Assembly (NCBI RefSeq): GCF_027921745.1
Contig: NC_079240.1
Span: 1,729,001-1,793,000 of the forward strand
Direction of reading: 5' to 3'
Source: Schizosaccharomyces osmophilus
Lineage: Eukaryota; Ascomycota; Schizosaccharomycetes; Schizosaccharomycetales; Schizosaccharomycetaceae
DNA length: 64,000 nt
A program made the translations under genes and the position numbers. This document shows, in pieces, positions 22,701 through 31,439 of this stretch (position 1 is its first letter; each line of letters begins with the position of its first letter). Below the pieces are notes generated by a model, which saw nothing but the letters and a program-made list of their open reading frames with translations, made no database searches and was not told where the DNA came from.

Positions 22701-22901
22701 CTGCCGATAATCGACTTAGAAAGCATCGAAGAAGAAAATTCTAATGAGATCCCTTTCGTGAATGGGGATATCATCACTAACACAAAAGCTTGGTCCTCGA
22801 CTCAGATTTTTCGATTGTGTCGACTTTTGGAACATGCTGAAAACCTTAATTCCCATGAGAAAGTTCGTACACTTCTGGATGAAGTACAACTTCTTTCATA
22901 A
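19743..22901 (+). CDS. rik1: Rik1, DDB1-like subunit of the CLRC H3K9 methyltransferase complex
   Basis: A beta-propeller protein of the DDB1/CPSF160 family. In S. pombe, Rik1 is the DDB1-like scaffold of the Clr4-Rik1-Cul4 complex that makes heterochromatin. Single exon, 1052 aa from the first ATG; a TTG two codons upstream is not used because the ATG aligns with the start of the DDB1 fold. The N terminus (SSQFFSSEASLIFVQNLNI) parallels the DDB1 opening propeller strand. The C terminus holds the DDB1-like stretch ILIGDVVGFITVLRLENYTF and LYFGTRKGAIGSIFSLN. Overall it is diverged from DDB1 itself. Its neighbours (amylase homologue, tif221) match the S. pombe rik1 locus, so Rik1 is preferred over Ddb1. 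A search against both would confirm. Confidence 0.85.
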   Translation: MALCVHSFRSTAIDTAISSQFFSSEASLIFVQNLNINVYRITAKRDLDLFTTIPLWYAVRHLQTYRPQGLNRDYLFVVLQDDTYFTLYWDEDFQKVNIDHPPLRYRISFPWSRFTKSHCLVDKKMRMIFLSIDEVFMLCINILSAEERQNSGCSINDGFPISFPVNPILDICLLNYPKIPTLVVLHSEGVDSAITAFPIDVESKNLENGIRLFESVLPSKIIPFGKRGLLVLDRRTIHCFYRGGVVTINSLPRVYNHWVPLEGYDNHFIVSDENGDFYAIYSSILAGKLWNLTFEKLDILPVTFITSLVSLNDDLLFIGSHGSCSKLISLQDLSDTFTLPNLGPIHDINMYSSDQSQTMLVCAGSFKNPSILHYRHALFMNFLGFFECSGIVRVMVLSSHVVEKLFIVFVDETLVFDIDIKKGFQLELVPELSINERTIALSGTGTDNQFIQVTSKSLYIYDSMNLSKVVHLDKITNATCYKDYSAIVLGGLELVIFQKDVEISRIKFDSEISCLEMASESNIAIGFWSKEVLIFNFLINLDSAFVFKSKLPSLPRNVILENFNSEISLFLVSYGDGFLVSYVLSRNILVFTEMKKLGTTPIVFSRLNVHIGTYIICNNDQPHMVYGFNGTLGYMPLNMPVSYDVCQFSKEIGTTGLVAVSSKGVSFLEMDRRPHLYANKFPLSHVPLRAVILDQILLTITLHPHSNSTDGLNERYSLLLLDYSSGKQLEKYDFPLYDRCEEILRIENGTIVVAVNNHQIVDLLPSSGKLLLYRFMPDLIALNCINTVQLSAAVSCLSVYEKGFIASFGHFVGFFDILNEKMGMKTKFCVGNLISQIIVDSEQNILIGDVVGFITVLRLENYTFVMYARYNIGERILTALCFERNKYVFASDSGVLHIVRLETIAESEQINGQIRLITEAQYRLHDKVTRFCLNTLPRNSPSDKMLEPRLYFGTRKGAIGSIFSLNSNINEFDELAKKIRQLELSYLPIIDLESIEEENSNEIPFVNGDIITNTKAWSSTQIFRLCRLLEHAENLNSHEKVRTLLDEVQLLS

Positions 22902-23101
22902 ATGGCATATTACTTCAGTATGTAATTTGTTAATCTAGGCAAGTGATGTGGAAGTCTACATTATGAATTTTAAAAAGAAGAGGGCTTCTATTTGCTAACC
23001 CATAAACAAGAATCAAGAGTTAATGATTTTGGAATATGCGTCAAAAAACCTATCTAGGTAAAGGAACTGGGAGAATTGAAGATGAAGTGACATCAAAATC
23101 A

Positions 23102-24653
23102 TTATTTACTTTCAGACGGTACTAGTAACTGTTATTGTTAGCAAACCTTTCATGAAAGCATGAAGACACATACCATTGGAAGCCCGTATTTAATTGTAAT
23201 ATTCAATTTCTTTTCGGTGGCTTGAATACGAGATTTACTGAAAGCATCCACGTATACCTGAGTCGGGTTTTGGGAGAAAGAGGACGTATCTACAATGATT
23301 GTCTTTCTTGTTTGTTTTCCGCCGTTGCATAGAATAACAAGAACTCCTGTTCTGTAAAATGCGTAGACTCTTTTATCAAGATATATTTTTTGAGAAAGTA
23401 GAGCGCAAAAATTTGGATCTTTGGCTATCAAGCTCTGTCGAAGGTGGATAAATGTTGATATACACTCAAATAAAAAGCTTGTAGTATCGTATTTGCTCAC
23501 CCACAGCCCTTCTCGATTATCAGGATCGTCACCACCGCTGAATCTCTGTTCTTGACCATAATATATCACGGGGATACCATCCGAAAAGATCGTTGCAGCA
23601 ATGGCGTTTAGCGCTAACTAATTCATGTTAATAATTTTTGTCTTCAAATATTGTTCTCAAAAAACTTTAGGTTAATTAATGACTTACAGCATTATCTTGT
23701 GTTTGAGAGAAGAACCTAGGCACATCGTGATTTTCAAGGAAGTTGCATAGTATGGTTGTATCTCTAAAATTATGTCTGATATCCAACACACCTTTCTGAT
23801 AATACTCAAACATAGGAATTCTGGGGGATGAAAACGTCTCGCGCAACTGATAGTAAAGAGGGAAATTAATGACTGAAGGCATATAGTTTTGGTAAGCTCC
23901 TGCATATTTGGGGTTACCATGGAAGATTTCACCCGTTGTGAAGATCTTTGCTGCTTTAACAAATGGAGGAAAGAAGGATTTTTCAACATGTTTGGCGGTG
24001 TCAATTCTCATACCATCAAACTTGTAGGTGCTGACCAAATCACTGATCCATTTTTGAAAAAACTTACGTACACTGGACTTTTCTGTTTTTAAATCAGGTA
24101 AATTCACACAATTGTCTCCAAGCCAGCCTGTAACAACGTCTTCTTGATTGTTATAATCCTGAATGTACTTCCAGGGGTGGAAATCATTGGCTTGATTAAA
24201 TGGATTGAACTGCGAGTAGTCAACTGCCTCCGTTCCAGGATGTACCATATGGTTGACAACGACATCGACCATACACAACATTCCACGTTTGTGAAGATTA
24301 TTAACCAAATCTTGAAGATCTTCGGAAGTGCCGAAATGACTATTGAGTTTTGTAAAGTCCTGCGTCCAATAGCCATGGTAAGGTTCTCCATAGCCTGTTT
24401 GGCCTTCGATATTCTTTACGATGGGACTAATCCATATGGCTGTGCAACCAAGTGATTGAAGATAGTCGAGTTTCCTTATGACACCCTTCCAAGTTCCTCC
24501 CAAATATGTTCTTCCTTGAGATGGATGTTCAAAGTCATCTTCATCCCTAGCAAATCGATCCGTAAGCAGTTGATATATGACTTGTTTTCTCCATGTGTCG
24601 TTGTATTCCTTTCCTTTTACAAAGGTATGTTTTTGAAAGAAGCAACAGGCCAT
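23102..24653 (-). CDS. GH13 alpha-amylase homologue (three exons)
   Basis: Glycoside hydrolase family 13 protein. Exons are 24653-23688, 23617-23174 and 23128-23102, giving 478 aa, the length I recall for the S. pombe orthologue SPCC11E10.09c. Visible: (beta/alpha)8 motifs [14 protein letters not shown] (nucleophile Asp218), GEIFHG (acid Glu242) and LENHD (Asp310). Exon 2 restores [20 protein letters not shown] with the calcium-dependent amylase-type GQEQ stretch. The last coding exon is 27 nt, ending LLVPSESK. The start MACCFFQ has no signal peptide, unlike secreted amylases, so a cytosolic role is inferred. It is convergent with rik1 and divergent from tif221. Confidence 0.93.
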
Positions 24654-25552
24654 TGTTTGCCCTGACGAAGAATGTTATGGGAGCTTTTCAAAAGAATGCA
24701 AGTGATACTGCTTTATCTTCGAAGATTGAGGTATGCCTTCAGGGAGGCAGACAAGGAAGAGGTACGAAACGCAAAGGCGATGGCTCTCAAACTATATGAG
24801 TTCTGAACTGATGAATTGTGGTTCTGTCTCTGATGGTTATCCCGTATGCTAAATACATTATTTCTGTTTACACTTTTGTTTTGTTGTTCAACATTCTCGT
24901 GAGTATAAACAAACATTGGCCTATAAGCTGCTCCAAGCAAAATGAATCAAACCGGTGAAGGATTTTAATTTATAAATATATTATTTACTTTAAAAAATGG
25001 TTCTACAAGTCTCATTTAAGGTTAGAAAACTAGTAACTAAAATTCATAATACAAACTTCCTTATTCTGTGTATTTTCATTTTAAATTTATTAACAAGTTA
25101 AACAAAAGAGACTACAGTAGAGTTGATACTAGTATGTGGATTCCGTTGAGCATGCAAGCAACGTAACCGTATTATTTATTTTAAGAATATTGTCGTACAT
25201 CCCGACCATGCACCATGACAGAAGAAAATTGTAAGTTTTCCTATTCATTTTTCTTTTGGGTTTTATTTTTGGATCTTTGAAATGCATGCTTTTTTTTTTT
25301 TTTTTTAATTTCGTTTAACGAAAATATTACTCAGTTTCTCTGTTTACTAAGGAGCTACAGGTTTACTTTGAAAATCATATATACCGAACTACAGTGTACG
25401 AGAAGAACGGAAGTTGAATTCTCTTTTGGTTTGTAAAATATATACGGCAACAAAGTTGGTAAGGACTAAAGCGATTAACGATATTGTTGCATGGTGGTAA
25501 TTTATGACAAAGGAAAATAGGGTATAGAGAAACAGGTTAACATTTACAAAAC
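24654..25552. other. Divergent region amylase homologue / tif221
   Basis: About 0.9 kb. It contains a T-rich run near 25290-25307, a forkhead-like TAAACAAACA at about 24906 and a possible spliced micro-ORF (25215-25417). No recognised gene lies here. Confidence 0.5.
25215..25417 (+). CDS. Possible spliced micro-ORF, 32 aa (or tif221 leader intron)
   Basis: ATG at 25215 opens MTEEN, followed by a consensus donor GTAAGT at 25231. A TTTAACG branch-like site and the acceptor ACTCAG end the intron at 25334. The spliced frame continues for 27 codons (begins FSLFTKELQVYFENH) to a TGA at 25415-25417. The splice signals look genuine. Whether the product is a microprotein or the region is a 5' leader/uORF of tif221 is unknown. 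Confidence 0.25.
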
Positions 25553-26744
25553 ATGGAATCGAAATCTACGGGGATCGTTCGGCATTCACAAGGGGAATTT
25601 GACATTGTAACGATTTACAAAAAGTTCTTGGAAGATGATCCTGAGATTACCATGCCGGTAGCTGCCATCGAGGCTCTTGTACAGTTATTGTCGCGTTCTC
25701 AAGGTTTGTTGAAATAGAGCGAATAGAATAGGACAGCTGACTTATTTTATAGCAAAAACAATTTCAGAGTTTATGGACATTCTACAAAGTGGATCCAATA
25801 TTTTAAAGGACGGCGTAGAAAACAATATTTCCTTGTCTGCTGGATGCGATATTTTCCAGCGTTTTGTCACACGTTCTTTACATGATGTTGGGGTATGATT
25901 AATCACCGAAAACTTTCAAGGTGTGTGTTCTTTGTGTATTAACATTACTTTCTGTAGGATTTCGAACAGTGTAAACGTCACTTGGTGGAAAACGGTAAGC
26001 TGTTTATTCAGCGTGCTCGCGCTTGTCGTCAAACCATTGCGAATTTAGGTTATCCTTTAATTCGTGATGGAAATGTTATTTTGACTCATGGTTTCTCTCG
26101 TGGTGTAGCAGCCGTCCTTTTAGCTGCTGCTAAGCGTCATGTTCGTTTCAAGGTATTTGTGACTGAATCTCGACCCAGTGGTTCTGGTTGTCTCATGGCG
26201 GACACACTCCGTAAAGCTTGCATCCCGACTTGCATGGTCCTTGACTCTGCTGTGAGTTTTACCATGAATCGCGTTGATTTGGTACTTGTGGGTGCCGAAG
26301 GCGTGGTAGAAAATGGTGGATTAATTAATCAAATTGGCACCTTCCAGCTTGCAGTATTTGCTAAGCATGCTCACAAGCCATTTTATGCCGTTGCCGAAAG
26401 GTACGTTTTTAGCTAAAGAATGTGTCAAGATCACCGAGTGCTAACCTTTTTAAAGTCATAAGTTTGTTCGTATGTTTCCACTTTCTCAATACGATATACC
26501 TTTCAGTCGACCTATTCTCGAGTTTGACGATCCCTCTCCAAAAACATTGGGTCCCATTCGCGATGTAGTGCCGACGCCATCCGATGCTATTCACAATGAA
26601 TTAATTATGAACGAAGAGCAAATTAGAAATAACCCTACGCTGGACGTTACTCCTCCGGAGTTTGTCTCAGGATTAATCACTGATTTGGGAATTATAGACT
26701 CAAAGAGCGGTGTCAGTGAAGAACTCATTAAATTGTACCTATAA
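25553..26744 (+). CDS. tif221: Translation initiation factor eIF2B alpha subunit (four exons)
   Basis: Regulatory alpha subunit of eIF2B, the guanine nucleotide exchange factor for eIF2; it senses phosphorylated eIF2-alpha. Exons are 25553-25703, 25753-25892, 25958-26400 and 26456-26744, giving 340 aa (S. pombe about 341). Motifs are [73 protein letters not shown], and [15 protein letters not shown] restored across the last splice. It ends in the family's C-terminal [15 protein letters not shown]. Exon 1 uses a GTTTGT donor. The residues before [12 protein letters not shown] are not conserved, so the exact start is less certain. Confidence 0.95.
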
Positions 26745-27123
26745 TGTTAAGGAAAAAATTCGCATTGCATGTTTATTAATCTGTTTGGGTTCTTTTTGGA
26801 TAAAATAATGGTCTTCAAAACGTTGTTGGAATTTTATACCTTTTGTGAAGTGATATACCAAAAAAGTATAGTTGCGAAAAAAAAGACAACTCTCAATTGT
26901 CGTTTTTCTTTTAGTAAACATGTACGTACATAATTCATGCCACTTTTGTTTCGACAATGGAAATTTGTCTGATGTATACGATTAATAAAAAATAGTAAAT
27001 TTATAACTACGACTTCTTTTTATGTAGTTTTTATGATACAATTCGGTTGTCTTTCAATGCAGGTGCTGCAGCGTAGACCTTGCTAGTTAGTCGACTTCCC
27101 ATATATGGGTGTCAATGTAAAAA

Positions 27124-28203
27124 ATGTCATTTAAGAGAAAAACAGCCGTACAAACAGCACCGATAGAATTGCCAAAAGGTGTCCGATTATCACCAAAGGA
27201 CGGACGCTGGATAACTAGCTCTGGTAGTACGTCGTTTGACTATTACCTTTTGGGAGGAATTCCTTTAAGGAGTCTGCTAGTCGTGGAAGAAGATTCCACT
27301 GATTATTCTTCCGTTTTATTAAAATTTTTTGCTGCAGAAGGTTTTTTACAGGATCATGCTGTTTGGCTAGGGCCTTCGATGGGCGAACCCTGGTTTCGTC
27401 AACTTCCCGCTGAAAATGAACGAGCAGCGAAAAGTGAAGGCATGAAATCATCCGGGCCATCACCTTCTTCTAACACTGCTCAACAAAATCGAATGAAAAT
27501 TGCTTGGCGATATGAGAATACTTCAAAAACCAAAGTTCCTGCCCCCGATGCAATCCCTCCAGGCTTTACTCATGCTTTTGATCTGACAAAACGTTTAACA
27601 ATTAGCTCTAATATGATGAAAGCAGTTTCGCCCTTTCCTCTTGAAATAGGCTCGAATCCTTTCATCCCTGTATTGGAAAGTCTTACCAAATTCCTAGCCT
27701 CGCTGAAGCCAGGAACTGTTTGCAGACTTGTTTTACCATCTTTGCTCTCTCCTGCATTTTATTCTATTCGTGCAACACATCCGCAGTATTTTATTCGCTT
27801 CATCCATTCCCTTTCGTCTCTCATCAAATGCACTACCTCTGTGCATATTGTTTGTATGTGCTCAGTCCCGTCAACGTTGTTTTCCAGGGACTGTGAGCAA
27901 GTGTATTGGTTAGAGTCTTTGGCCTCTGGTGTCTTCTCTTTGCATCCCTTTCCTATCACGGAAACCGTCAATGGTTTGGCCACTCAACCTCAAGGACTGT
28001 TTAGGATTCACAAGCTTCCTCTTCCCTTACCTTTTACAAATACAGATAATTCTAGCGAGGCAGGTGATCTTTCCTTTACGGTGTCTAAGAGAAGATTTAC
28101 TATTGAGCCATGGGTTCTTCCTCCACTGGACGAAGAACAGCCTGAAGCCAAACCAAGCAATAGTGACAATTCTCAGCCTTCTTTAAAATCGATAGAATTT
28201 TAG
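27124..28203 (+). CDS. elp4: Elongator subunit Elp4
   Basis: Subunit of the Elp456 RecA-like ring of Elongator, which modifies wobble uridines of tRNAs (mcm5/s2U pathway). Single exon of 359 aa (S. pombe Elp4 361). The PAXNEB-type fold starts at LPKGVRLSPKDGRWITSSG and has the degenerate nucleotide-binding region YLLGGIPLRSLLVVEED, which lacks a true GKT P-loop as in other Elp4 proteins. Further family features are QNRMKIAWRYEN, the long loop to THPQYFIRFIHSL and the C-terminal YRF-like KLPLPLPF segment. It is the middle gene of three rightward genes tif221-elp4-ynd1, as in S. pombe. Confidence 0.92.
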   Translation: MSFKRKTAVQTAPIELPKGVRLSPKDGRWITSSGSTSFDYYLLGGIPLRSLLVVEEDSTDYSSVLLKFFAAEGFLQDHAVWLGPSMGEPWFRQLPAENERAAKSEGMKSSGPSPSSNTAQQNRMKIAWRYENTSKTKVPAPDAIPPGFTHAFDLTKRLTISSNMMKAVSPFPLEIGSNPFIPVLESLTKFLASLKPGTVCRLVLPSLLSPAFYSIRATHPQYFIRFIHSLSSLIKCTTSVHIVCMCSVPSTLFSRDCEQVYWLESLASGVFSLHPFPITETVNGLATQPQGLFRIHKLPLPLPFTNTDNSSEAGDLSFTVSKRRFTIEPWVLPPLDEEQPEAKPSNSDNSQPSLKSIEF

Positions 28204-29161
28204 TGTTTTATCGGTTTAGGCTTTGACTACTTGAGGCCGATTAGCATCCATGGCTTTTTATTTTGTTTTGTGTATACGTTAAGGAATGAGGAAAGGTTTT
28301 TTTTGGTTTCTATATTTGTATAGTACGATGTTAGTTTAGTGAGTAAATGAATAAATTTCAAGATTGCTAAAGCAGGTATTTAAAATCTAACTACATTTCA
28401 GTGCATTCTTATAAATGGTTGTCTTGCCAAGTTTTTATGGACTGCTTTAATCTTTCTATATCATGTCTTTTTTTGGTAAGTATAACGAGTACCTTTTTGC
28501 TTCTCCTGATGCGTCCAATGTTTCTTTCTCACGCACGTTTTTTTTTTCTTTTTTTTTTAAAAAAAAGTACATTACTTTGGTTATTTTTGTTTTCGATAAT
28601 TATAATAAAAGTGGTGCCTAATACAATGTTGTAGAAGGTTATAACAGTGTTAAAAAAAGCTGTTACTTTGCTAAGGCAATGTAAATAAACAAATGAATTA
28701 AAAAAAAAAAAGGTGAAAATCTACTACTACTTCATGATAACAAGTGATTATGAATTTTAACATCAAATGCAAAATATAAGTTGAAAGAAAATCCTGTTAG
28801 AAGTCAGAATATGAAATGCTGGAGTTCCGCTTGCAACAAAGTAATTTCTTTGGTTATCCACCAAGATTCCATGAACGTGAATAATGCCGTTAGATTACGA
28901 CTTAAGGTTTATAAATCACAATAATATTCTTCTCATTTTCGTACCAAAACCATCTCATTTTACTATAAGACTTTCTACCATACTTCGTACTAAGTATAAC
29001 TCAATACGATGATAATTGTTGACTTCCTATGTACACCCATACGAACAAGCAGCCAACCTGTACAGATTGATTGAAATATTAAGTAACCGTTCATTTTCTA
29101 ATAAAATAAATATCGCACTTCATTAGTTAAGGGTACTGACAAATTCACTGGAAAGTTTTAA
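28204..29161. other. elp4 3' region and ynd1 upstream region
   Basis: This 958-bp stretch has no gene I can support. It holds a T10A8 palindromic tract at 28549-28566, an A12 run near 28700 and AT-rich sequence. The 78-codon hydrophobic frame at 28401-28634 is a by-product of T-rich DNA. Confidence 0.5.
28549..28566. repeat. T10A8 palindromic tract
   Basis: Ten T followed by eight A, self-complementary, about 350 bp downstream of elp4. It could form a small hairpin or act as an elp4 termination or nucleosome-free element. Confidence 0.8.
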
Positions 29162-30883
29162 ATGACACGAAGCTATGGCATTTTCATCGACGCTGGTTCG
29201 AGCGGATCACGACTTCAAATCTATTCATGGACGGTTTCTAAAGATAAACAAGACACAAATAAAGGAGCTAGTCTTCCTCTGATTGAACTTGGGGATGGTA
29301 ATGAAGGAGACTGGTCCATCAAGGTACAACCGGGCATATCCTCATTCGCCAGACGGCCAAAGGACGTGGGAGAGAAGCATATAGAAAAGCTACTTGATCA
29401 TGCCGAGAAGGTCATTCCTAAAGACAAGCATAAAAGCACTCCTGTGTTTTTAAGTGCCACAGCTGGTATGCGGCTTTTACCTCCGAAAACACAAAAAAAA
29501 ATATTGAATAATGCTTGTCATTACATAAGAGATGAATACGACTTTGCACTTCCTGATTGTGAATCCATGATTCAGGTTATCGATGGAAAAGCTGAAGGTA
29601 TGTACGGTTGGTTGGCAACGAACTATTTGCTTGGAAATCTTGATTCACCTTCTGGATCTTCAACGGGATTTTTGGATATGGGAGGTGCAAGTGCTCAAAT
29701 TGCCTTTGAAGTTCCCCCTGAAGTACAAAATGAATATGATGATAGCGTTAGCACGGTACTTCTAGGTTTGGATAATGGTAAGCAGATAGGCTATCCTCTA
29801 TTCGTTACAACCTGGCTCGGTTTCGGTACAAGTCAAGCACACAATAGATACTTGAATTCTTTGATTGAAGGAAATCGCGATTCTCCTTCCAAAACCATCG
29901 AAGAACCTTGCTCACTTCGCGGAAGACAATATTCCAAAGATGGACAATCGTTTCTGGGCACGGGAGATTTGGAACTATGCCTAAAACATACGTATACCCT
30001 TCTCAATAAAGAGGCACCCTGCTCACGAGATCCTTGTGGTTTTGACGGCATTTCAATTCCACCGATTGATTTCGTCAACCACGAGTTTGTCGGCGTCTCG
30101 GAATTTTGGTATACGACAAACGATGTATTTGACATGGGCGGAAGCTATCATTTTCCCAACTTTTACCAAAAGGTAGCTGATTACTGCGCTTCCGACTGGG
30201 AATCGATGCTTTCACGCTTACACAATCATCAATTATCTCCATCTACAGATGAAAGCAAGCTAGAAAAGCTTTGTTTTAAAGCTTCTTGGGTCTTAAATTT
30301 TCTGCATGAAGGATTCGGTTTTCCTAAAACTAATACAACTGATATTGACTACCAACAAACGGACGGGCTTGAGGTAATTCCAGCATACCATTCTCACTTC
30401 ACTAGCCTTGAAAAAATTGAACGGACCGAAATAAGCTGGACACTTGGTCAAGTTCTTTTGTACTCATCAAATCAACAATTCCTTCAAGACCCCAAATATG
30501 CGAACTATCAGTTGAATACATTTGGAAAATTAACTCCTTCCAGAGGGTTCTTCCAAAGTAATATGAATGGATATATTTCCTTCATAAGTGTTGTTCTTTT
30601 CTTATCCATCTTTGGCTTTTTGTCCTATTTGTTGACTAGCAACCCTAAGAGAAGGTCAAGGATCAAAAACCTTCTGCTTCGAGTTCGTGGTATGAAGGGT
30701 CGGTATATTGTGAACGCCCATGGAGATTACGAAGATATCGAAGATTTTGAGGATGATATGGAAATGACGAACTTCTCAAAGTCGAAGACTGCTCCTATTC
30801 GCACCACATCTAGCCATATTCTTGCTGATCATTTAGCATTAAATTTTAGTCGAGAGCGAACACCAAGATCTCCTTTACCTTAA
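29162..30883 (+). CDS. ynd1: Nucleoside diphosphatase/apyrase Ynd1 (GDA1/CD39 family)
   Basis: Golgi apyrase that hydrolyses UDP/GDP released by glycosyltransferases, keeping sugar-nucleotide antiport running. Single exon of 573 aa (S. pombe Ynd1 about 572). The apyrase conserved regions are visible: ACR1 DAGSSGSRLQIYSW (about 11-24), ACR2 SATAGMRLL (about 100-108), ACR3 IDGKAEGMYGWLATNY (about 140-155) and ACR4 GFLDMGGASAQIAFE (about 169-183). One transmembrane helix lies at about residues 477-500 (ISFISVVLFLSIFGFLSYLL), followed by a basic, then acidic cytosolic tail, the Ynd1 topology (lumenal catalytic domain, C-terminal anchor). Confidence 0.95.
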   Translation: MTRSYGIFIDAGSSGSRLQIYSWTVSKDKQDTNKGASLPLIELGDGNEGDWSIKVQPGISSFARRPKDVGEKHIEKLLDHAEKVIPKDKHKSTPVFLSATAGMRLLPPKTQKKILNNACHYIRDEYDFALPDCESMIQVIDGKAEGMYGWLATNYLLGNLDSPSGSSTGFLDMGGASAQIAFEVPPEVQNEYDDSVSTVLLGLDNGKQIGYPLFVTTWLGFGTSQAHNRYLNSLIEGNRDSPSKTIEEPCSLRGRQYSKDGQSFLGTGDLELCLKHTYTLLNKEAPCSRDPCGFDGISIPPIDFVNHEFVGVSEFWYTTNDVFDMGGSYHFPNFYQKVADYCASDWESMLSRLHNHQLSPSTDESKLEKLCFKASWVLNFLHEGFGFPKTNTTDIDYQQTDGLEVIPAYHSHFTSLEKIERTEISWTLGQVLLYSSNQQFLQDPKYANYQLNTFGKLTPSRGFFQSNMNGYISFISVVLFLSIFGFLSYLLTSNPKRRSRIKNLLLRVRGMKGRYIVNAHGDYEDIEDFEDDMEMTNFSKSKTAPIRTTSSHILADHLALNFSRERTPRSPLP

Positions 30884-31439
30884 TCTGTTCCTACCTTTGC
30901 TGCCGGCCATAAACATTCTTCCTTATTCATCCTTCATTTTAAAAAATCCGTAATACGTGCTTGCTCTACCCTGCCGACTATACATAAAGGCACTTATTCT
31001 CTTCCGTTCTTTCCACTTATTTGGCCTGTGTTTATTTATTTAATTCCTCTTCTATTTCGATAATTCTCTAATATATCATGTTTAATGCTGTCTTTTTGAA
31101 TATGATATATGTTGGATACGTTTCGATTTTTCTTTTAACACTCTCCTAATTAGCTGTGATTGTCGGCTGCATTTGAGTAGTATCTAATTGTAAATTTTTG
31201 TTTTGTCTTTAATATTATATATATTAATTTTACTCTATTTTGCTTACCTTGTATCTCCTAATTATTTTCCAATAGTTTTTAAGACATCGCTTTTTCGAGA
31301 CTTTTTTTTTTTTTTTTTCTATACGGCCTAGCCCAAAAAATAACTAAAACATATAAATGAAGAAAAAATTCGTGTTCCCTTGATACCTTAGGCCCAGGGA
31401 AGAGGACAAACAAAATAAACAGAAACAAGTCATTAAATT
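30884..31439. other. Spacer between ynd1 and the GEN1-like gene
   Basis: This 556-bp spacer has a T17 run at 31302-31318 and AATATATTA-rich sequence. In S. pombe I recall ynd1 being followed directly by the mitochondrial gene found here at 33.3 kb, so this is one edge of the extra segment. No mobile-element ends are visible. Confidence 0.5.
31302..31318. repeat. T17 homopolymer
   Basis: Seventeen T residues about 120 bp upstream of the GEN1-like gene, likely a nucleosome-free promoter tract. Confidence 0.85.

Noticed and set aside
19743-22901. Ddb1 rather than Rik1
   Set aside because: Sequence is strongly diverged from S. pombe Ddb1 and the neighbours match the rik1 locus.
28401-28634. 77-codon hydrophobic open frame
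   Set aside because: Its hydrophobicity comes from T-rich low-complexity DNA; no start context or relative.
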